From NCBI GenBank assembly GCA_002118135.1, contig BDIU01000309.1:21916-85915 (forward strand): DNA of 64,000 nucleotides. The letters run 5' to 3'. The notes beneath the pieces were generated by a model. The model worked only from the letters and a program-made list of their open reading frames with translations. It was not told the origin of the DNA and made no database searches. This stretch comes from Trebouxia sp. TZW2008. Its lineage: Eukaryota; Chlorophyta; Trebouxiophyceae; Trebouxiales; Trebouxiaceae. How positions within the stretch are numbered: the stretch's first letter is position 1; every line of letters starts with the position of its first letter. The position numbers and the translations under genes are program-made. Positions 57,461-64,000 of the stretch are shown in pieces.

Positions 57461-57826
57461 TCAGTTGGACGCCAAGCCTTGTCACCGTCGTAGAGTGATG
57501 CGTGACGGCTGACCGCCGGCGCAACCGTAGCTTATGCTTCCAAATGTTGACTGTCTGCAAGGGTGCGCGTCTTTGCGCCCGCCTGTTCCGCAAAAGCTAG
57601 CTGCAGGTGGTGTCATACGCTGTTCTGTCTGTTCGACTTTCCCGTCATTCGTGCTGCTGCGCCTTGACCTATCGAAGCACAGCACGCGCGATGTTGACCA
57701 ACACATTTCGTCCCGATGACGAGGTCCTGTCGGCTTTCCCGTGAATGTATGGCTCTGGGGTCTGTCAAATTGATAGCGCTCAAGCTACAGCTTAGCCCGA
57801 CGAAAACTGATCGGCAAACATAGCAG
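57461..57826. promoter_or_regulatory. Shared divergent promoter region, eIF5B / RMI1
   Basis: 366 bp between two opposed start codons. It has no repeats and is slightly GC-richer than nearby introns, with no clear TATA. It presumably drives both genes. Confidence 0.5.
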
Positions 57827-60800
57827 ATGGATCAGTTCTTGCAGCAAAAGGGCGTGCGTCTTTCGCGAAATTGGTTGGAGCAGTGGCAGCAGCATGCAGA
57901 AAGGTCCGACCCATCGTTCAACAGAAGTACCGCCAGTGCAAAGCAGGAGCGACTTTGGCAGGGGGTTCTGCTCAGTGATCTGCACGTGATCGGTGCTCGT
58001 ACCCTGCCAGCTGATCTTCAGGTACGTCGGCCAGATGACAAACATCAACACCACGGCACCTCCCACGCTGGTTGACGCTGCTGTGCGTGCGCAACAGGCA
58101 TGGCACAAGCGGCAGTTGCCAGGTCTATTTGTGCTGCAAGCAGATGAAGTCACCAACATAGCTGCAGCTGCAAAGCAAAGGCAAGAAAATCTATGCTGAA
58201 TGGAGCTTTTTGGCCAAGGTTGTGCTAATTGTCCAGCGCTGCTGCAGGTACTCAGAGGCTGCAGACAAGCGGTGCCTGCGGCTCACCCTCACAGACGGTA
58301 TGCACACACCAAGATCCAGTCAGCAATCTGTCAAGCAGCTGTGAATTGCTAGGTGCGATCCACAATTTTGCAGGTGCAATGCAGGTCGCTGGATTAGAGT
58401 ATCATCATATCAGGGATCTCCACACCTTGATGCCAGCTGGAGTCAAGGTAAGTGCAGCATGCTAGGAATTTCTACAAAGCACTGCTGCCGCTCTATGCCT
58501 TTTTTGTTCCATCCTTGTCAAACACCTTTCTTCTGCATGAATGGACTGCTAAACGCTCCTGCTTGAGCTTCCTGATGTGGCTGTCAACACTGATGTCTGC
58601 AGATAGCTGTGAAAGATGTCACGGTACGCAGAGGCACCTTGCTCTTGACACCGTATAACACTGTCATATTGGGTGGTCAGGTGAGCTCAACCAGCACTTG
58701 TGACACTGGCAGCATTGCCTGGCAATAGCACACTGCATTTTGGTGATGCACCATTTTGTTCATCATTGCAAAGCTGACCTGTGCATGGCTCACAGGTAGA
58801 TGCTCTGGAGAAAGCCAGGCAGCAGGCTTTGAAGCGCTGGAACCAGCCTGCAAGTAAGGCTTGCTGCACTTCTGGGCTAATTTGAGCTGCATTGCAATGC
58901 TTTGGTCAGATTGGGTTTTGACGTTGCCTGGAGCAACTTTATTGTGTCTGATGTCAGCCACAGCTGAGCGTACTGCTTCCAGCTTGTGAGTATTCTGCTA
59001 ATCAGGACACAGGGCTTTTGCCAGTAGTGCTGCTCGTCATTTTATGTTATACTCTGCAGCTGGGAGAACTTCAAGACATGAGACAGGTCCTGTGGATCTG
59101 TATGCTGAAGCCTCTGCTGCTGCTTGGCGAGAGGAGTCAGAATTCCCTTCTGCCGCTGCTGCTGCTGCTGCTGCTCCACATGCTGCCCCTCATGCTGCTG
59201 CCGCTGCTCCTCGTGCTGCCACTCATGCTGCTGCTGCCGCTACCCCTCATGCTGCTGTAGCTGCTGCTTCCCAGCCAACTGCTGCTTCTACTGCTACTGC
59301 TGCTGCTGTCGCTGCTTCAGCTTCCCGGCCAACTGCAACTGCCAGACCTGTGTCTAACCCAAGCACTCTGCGGCAACATCAGGCAATGCCAAGAGCCGTT
59401 CCCAGCAGCACCCATCCCGCAGTACAGCAGGTCATGCCATCCAACCTTGGCTCATCGCATCATCAGCCATCGTTCCCAAGACCAGCGCTTCCGTACACTC
59501 CCCCCCACCAACTGCAACAGCACCAAGCAGCTACCGGCAGTGGTCAACAGCAGAATTTGGGCAGTGAAAACAGCTCAGGCCATTTTGAGGCTCACCAGCC
59601 AAATGGCAGATCAGATGGTGCTGCTGCTGATCTTCAGCCAGACATCAGAAGTGGCAAGTTTGAGGCAATGGACACACAGCTGTATCAGGCTGATGTCAGT
59701 CCGCTAGCTGCAGCTGCATCTCCTGGCAGCAATGCCAATCATCAGTCTCCTCAGTTGCTGCAGAATGGTCACCAGGGCCTGCAGGCTGACCAGGCAAACC
59801 GCACTAGCAGGTGATGCTCCATGACCACTGCTCCATGACTACTGCTCCATGACTACCCTTCCATGAGTAGAAATTGCATGTCTGTTCACCATCATCAACA
59901 TGCGTTTGGTGACATTTCTTGACCCAAACAAGTGCATACAGAAGCAATAAATTGCTTTCAGCCAACTCTGTCTCAAGCCATTTGTCCCGATGCAAATGAA
60001 CTCTCAACATGCTTAAATCTCTTTCAAAGTGTTTCTGCACAGGCTTTGCTGATATGCATACAACTGTAGAGGTGTGTCTACCTGCTGCTCCAGCAAGCTG
60101 ACAGCACTCCAACACAGTGCCAACTCAGCTCTGCTTGCTATCTGTTAGGTTGCGCCTGTCACGGAAACCAGGATCTGAGAGCCTCAGTCAACAGCCAGAA
60201 AACCCCTTGCCCACCTCCTTTTCACCTCCCAGAGCAGCTCTATTGCTGCAAACAGCAGCTCAGCCTGTAAGAGCCCAGTCACATCAAGAGCTGATTGTCA
60301 TTGACGACTCTCCTCTGCTGCCACAAGCTCAGCCTCAGCGGCAGTCAAGCACAGATGACATAGATGAGATCATGGAAGATGCAGATGATCAGGATGAGGA
60401 CGACGATGATGATGATGCTGAAGCACTGCCCAGTAGGACACAAAGGCGCCCAATCTTGGACAGCAGCCCAGAAAGCGAACAAGGCAATGTTGCTTCTAGA
60501 ACTAGTGCCAGACCTGACCCATCTGTTGACCTGGACAATGTCGACAAAGATGCAGCACATGACGCTTTTGATCCCGCCTCAAATTCCGTTTATCGCAGCA
60601 ACATTGTGCCTGACACGCTTCTGGATCCTGGGCTCCTGCCAGAGGAAGCAGATGACTACTCAGGCACGTACGCAAATGAACCTGCCAATGAACCTGAGTA
60701 TGATGATCAGATAGATGAGCCAGATTATCGGGATGAGGAGCAGGCTCATGAGAATGACCGTGCTGAGCATCATGCTGCTGATGTGCATATCTCACGTCAC

Positions 60801-61639
60801 GACCGTTCACAGTCGTCCCATCAGCGAGCAACCAGTTCTGGCAGCCATAAGCCTGACATAGGTCGTAGAACAGAGGCTGACAACGGTCATCAAGATGTAA
60901 GATTCAGTCCTGCAAATCCTTTCCAGATCTCATCTTCACCAGAAGGAGATGCAGCTGAAGCTCTGGGCAACTACGGCAATCACCTAGAGGATATGCAGGC
61001 TTTGTTTGCTGCCCCGCACACAAATCTCAGGCTGATCAAGCAGCTCCTGCCAAAGATTCCTGCAGCAGATTTTCCGATGACTTTGCGCATCAATGGAAAA
61101 ATCATCAAGACGCTAAGCAAGCTTGAGTTCAAGGATGCTGATAGCAATGCGCTGGATGAATTCTCTATAAGGGTGCAGCTTCAGGATGCAACTTGCAGCT
61201 GTGCGGCCATCCTAGGTCATGAGATTTTGCTGGAAGCAATAGGTGAGGGCTTGTCTGCCTAGTTGAATGTGGAACCCTTTGGGCTCTAGTCATTGTTGCA
61301 CAGAGCACACAGCATTCACATCAACTGGACAGCAGACCTGTCATGCAATGCAAAAATGTTGTGCAATGTATCATGTCCGCAAGAGCTTGATGTCATGACT
61401 GTGAAAAAGTTGACAACATGATTGCAGGTGTATCACCAGCTCATTTCACAGAGCAAGCAGCCAAAGGCAAGTCAGCAGTAATGCCGTATCTGCAGAGGAT
61501 GAATACCGAAATGCAAAAGTACTTCAAGACAAACACGCTGATGGACGTTGTGCTGAGCAGCAATACTGCAGACCCTGTTATAGTTTATCTGCATGACACT
61601 TGGACTGAAGCAGACAAAGCAGCACTTGGCATGTCCTGA
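57827..61639 (+). CDS. RMI1: RecQ-mediated genome instability protein 1
   Basis: OB-fold subunit of the RecQ helicase/topoisomerase III/RMI complex that dissolves double Holliday junctions. Exons: 57827-58021, 58098-58180, 58248-58297, 58374-58447, 58603-58680, 58796-58853, 59060-59810, 60149-61242, 61428-61639. Phases close exactly to 2,595 nt (864 aa). N-terminal RMI1 region: VRLSRNWLEQW, LWQGVLLSDLHVIGARTLPADL, LPGLFVLQADEVTNIAAAAKQR, CLRLTLTDG, VAGLEYHHIRDL, LMPAGVKIAVKDV, TPYNTVILGGQVDALEKAR. A long disordered centre follows, with poly-Ala (59150-59330) and an acidic DEDDDDDDAE stretch. The C-terminal RMI1_C OB-fold has EFSIRVQLQDATCSCAAILGHEILLEAIG. The second intron starts with GC (58181). 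The poly-Ala tract is unusual in length. Confidence 0.92.
59811..59875 (+). repeat. Short tandem repeat at an RMI1 donor
   Basis: Directly after the donor at 59811 the unit CTCCATGAC.ACTG (about 17 bp) is repeated three to four times. Confidence 0.65.
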
Positions 61640-63713
61640 AGACAGAGTTGAGGGGCAATGCAGGGCCATGCATGCGTCCCTATAGTTGGGGCCCCTCTGT
61701 TTGACGCATTATATTGAGGATGCATATCTTCATACTCGATGCTAAGCACGCAGAACCGTGATTTTCTTGCATATGTCTAAACATGCAGATTTATGATGGT
61801 GCATTTCTGCGATGCTGTATGCGATGTGGACATGCGATATTCTACAGTGATGCTGATCTGTGCTTGTACAAATATGCATCGCGCAGAAACGTGCAGATTT
61901 GCACTGCTCACAATCAGCATGGTTTTGCACAGCTGTGAACTGCAGATAATTACATGTCTACACGTAGCACAGTCGCAGGTCGCTCTGTAGACCTTGTTGC
62001 CTTTCAGAGAGAGGTCTCAAAGGCCTGTCACAACATATCATGCTGTGACAAGTCTAACAACAAACTCACTGCTTGCATGTTATACAAGCAGCTTGGTGCG
62101 CTCACCTTAACTAGAGACTGAATTCTTGACCATGCAATCAAAGGTGTTATCAGTGCAGAGTGTGTTCAGTTGCTGGACAAACACAAGAGGCAGCAGAAGA
62201 GATGGCCGCTAAGCAGTATGACACATCATATGCCAAATGCAGGCTGCATTGCAAGTGGCGTCCAGCTTGGGCTATTGTTGACAGTCAGAGATCTAGTGCG
62301 CAGTGCAAGCAGCTGTCTTGTCGATGTACATAAGTATCACAATCTTGCTCACCACTTCAGCAAATCTCTGCACAGCCTGGTCTTGAAGCACACAAAAGCA
62401 TGGCACAGCGCCACTACCTTCCACATGCAAGCCTAGGCCTTGCGTCCCATAGCCTGCTTGCCTTTGCTTTTGCTCTTCTCCTAACTGTCAGTCTCTGTTG
62501 CCTGCAAGCATTGGCGATGGGGACAGCAGCTGCATCTGAAAGCGTCGCTGATGTGTACTGGACTGGGCTGAATTTCCAGCTGTTGAGGGCCAAGGACTGC
62601 TTGCAAGATCCCAGGGTTCGTCTGGCTGTTGTTGATCTCATCTCTGGGCACGCAACCGTGGTACCTCATTCTCAAGCATTGCCTTTGCACAGCCACCAGT
62701 CTCGTGACGTGAAAATCGCTTGGTTTGGGGCTGTTGTTTCCGCCACTGTGGGCAAGAGATGTATAGTGATGATGAGCGTCTGAGTTTGCGACCGCGAGCT
62801 GTGCAAACTCAGACCAGTCTCTGCTCGAACTGCTACTCGTCGCAATCTAGAATATCTGCACGGGGTCGCTACCGCAGTTGGAAACGCAGGGAGAAAGCAG
62901 CTGAGCTCACAAACAGCTAGACATTACGAACTGTCAAGTATCTCTATCAGATTCCCAGGCAGGAATCAAAACTTATGAACTTCATGGGACGCTTTTGATC
63001 ATGATCGTGCTCTGCCAGACTCTGAGAGCAGGCTGCATTCTAAAGACTTGCAAGCCCTTCGAGTCGATGTACATGGGCTCAGCATTCGCAAGGTGACAGT
63101 ACCTTTGATTGAGGCACTAATGACTCTGCCTTTCAGTGAAACTTTCAACGATTGTAAGATCGTCTGTCTTTTGAGGGGGTCGTAGATCTGTGCACTTCCT
63201 CAGTCGCGAAGATCTACCAAGTCTTTTCCATTGATTCAGCTCTGCAGGTGTACACGCAGCGCAGAAAACCACATTGATGTCATCCTGCAGATTAGCGCAG
63301 ATTAGTCATCTAGGTATACCCGGAGATTTCTGGCGCTGCAGACCTGCACACCCGCAGACTTCCGGCTCTGCAGATCGTCAGACCCTAAGACACGCGAAGA
63401 TTTCTGGCCAATAAGTATGCGTAGATTTCTGACCGGGATATATGCAGAGACTTGCGGTATCGTTGCTCAGTGTGTATTCCTGTGTGCGCGGATGTGTTAA
63501 GATCTTTGCTGCTCAAAGACCTACGAAATTGCGTTTGTATCGATTGTTGCAGATGTGCAGAGGTCGAAAGTCGCGTGTAACTTCGCATGGAAGATACATG
63601 CAGAGATGCATATTGGTCTATATGCCTGAATGTCTGAAATGATGGATATTGACATATTTACAAGTATTCAAGACTGCCAAAACTTCCATCTGTTGAAACT
63701 CTCCAGTTGTGTC

Positions 63714-63757
<44 letters not shown>

Positions 63758-64000
63758 GAGTTCAACACACTGGCCTTTTGACTCATAGGACTCTGATACC
63801 AAAGGCACAACCCAGCTCTTCTACAACCATACTCTCACTATTAGATTGACTTGGCAGGGCTTGAAAACCACCTAGGACTTTGCCACTACTTCGCCACCTT
63901 GAGCCTGAGCGTAAGTGCCTCTTCTCCCAGTCTGTGAAGTCTGGTGTTGATCCACTGGCAGTTGATATAATGCCCTTTCCCTCTGCCGTTGTGCTGTCAC
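61640..64000. other. Downstream region, no firm gene
   Basis: An open frame at 62400-62783 begins with a hydrophobic, signal-like segment (LLAFAFALLLTVSLCCLQALA), but neither its start context nor its similarity supports a gene. At 63180-63460 a loose family of AGATTTCTGGC/AGATCT-centred units repeats at irregular spacing. The rest shows no genes. Confidence 0.4.
63712..63752. repeat. CT then CA dinucleotide microsatellite
   Basis: A short (CT)n run is followed by about 13 perfect CA units, then AAACACAG. Confidence 0.95.

Noticed and set aside
58022..58097. Reading through RMI1's first intron in another frame (NINTTAPPTLVDAAV)
   Set aside because: It would need a frameshift; a 76-bp GT-AG intron here restores the family sequence exactly.
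62400..62783. Open frame with a signal-like hydrophobic N-terminus
   Set aside because: No recognisable domain after the hydrophobic segment, no splice partners and no homology I can name; likely chance in noncoding DNA.
1..64000. CRISPR array, prokaryotic operon or phage
   Set aside because: Tandem repeats here have exon-derived units with no uniform spacers, and genes are intron-rich and eukaryotic.

Overview
This is a stretch of a eukaryotic nuclear chromosome, most likely from a green alga (Viridiplantae, probably Chlorophyta). Every recognisable gene is split into many short exons by GT-AG (sometimes GC-AG) introns whose acceptors are usually TGCAG. Two genes point to the green lineage: a plant-type isoprenylcysteine methylesterase (ICME) and a bL25-type organellar ribosomal protein. 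The species cannot be named from sequence alone. Exon models below were built by hand from homology, splice dinucleotides and reading-phase bookkeeping. For ICME, bL25 and RMI1 the phases close perfectly.

Layout, left to right: 3' half of a DDX42/RH24-type DEAD-box helicase (+, 371-4678); a small unrecognised gene (+, 5631-6464); a multi-exon membrane-anchored protein kinase of unusual architecture (-, 7518-16081); an intergenic region with a MITE-like inverted repeat (17005-17215); ICME (+, 18743-22476); organellar ribosomal protein bL25 (+, 23383-25323); an unrecognised gene (-, 26237-27052); an SNF2 gene of the CHR28/RAD5-like type that appears to lack most of its helicase core (-, 28698 to about 31638); Y-family DNA polymerase eta (-, 32693-36552); a secreted/type I membrane protein (+, 36919-39429); a very large translation factor eIF5B gene (-, 40277-57460); and RMI1 (+, 57827-61639). 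POLH/membrane protein and eIF5B/RMI1 are divergent pairs with short shared promoter regions. Three genes (SNF2, POLH, RMI1) belong to DNA repair or recombination families, though nothing shows they are co-regulated.

Two things stand out. First, the eIF5B gene carries, in symmetric phase-0 exons inside its lysine/acid-rich N-terminal region, a complete tRNA-binding OB-fold domain of the PheT-B2/EMAPII kind. I know of no described eIF5B with this domain. Second, almost every gene contains short tandem arrays (periods about 55-200 bp) whose unit is copied from an exon-intron junction: part of an exon, its splice site and flanking intron. Arrays of this kind hit the kinase glycine-loop exon, the eIF5B G3 and G4 GTPase exons, the SNF2 Walker A exon and C-terminus, and the helicase exon at the window start. 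The array copies I examined are mostly truncated or frameshifted beside one intact exon. This looks like a genome-wide mode of intron growth that generates cryptic or alternative exons.
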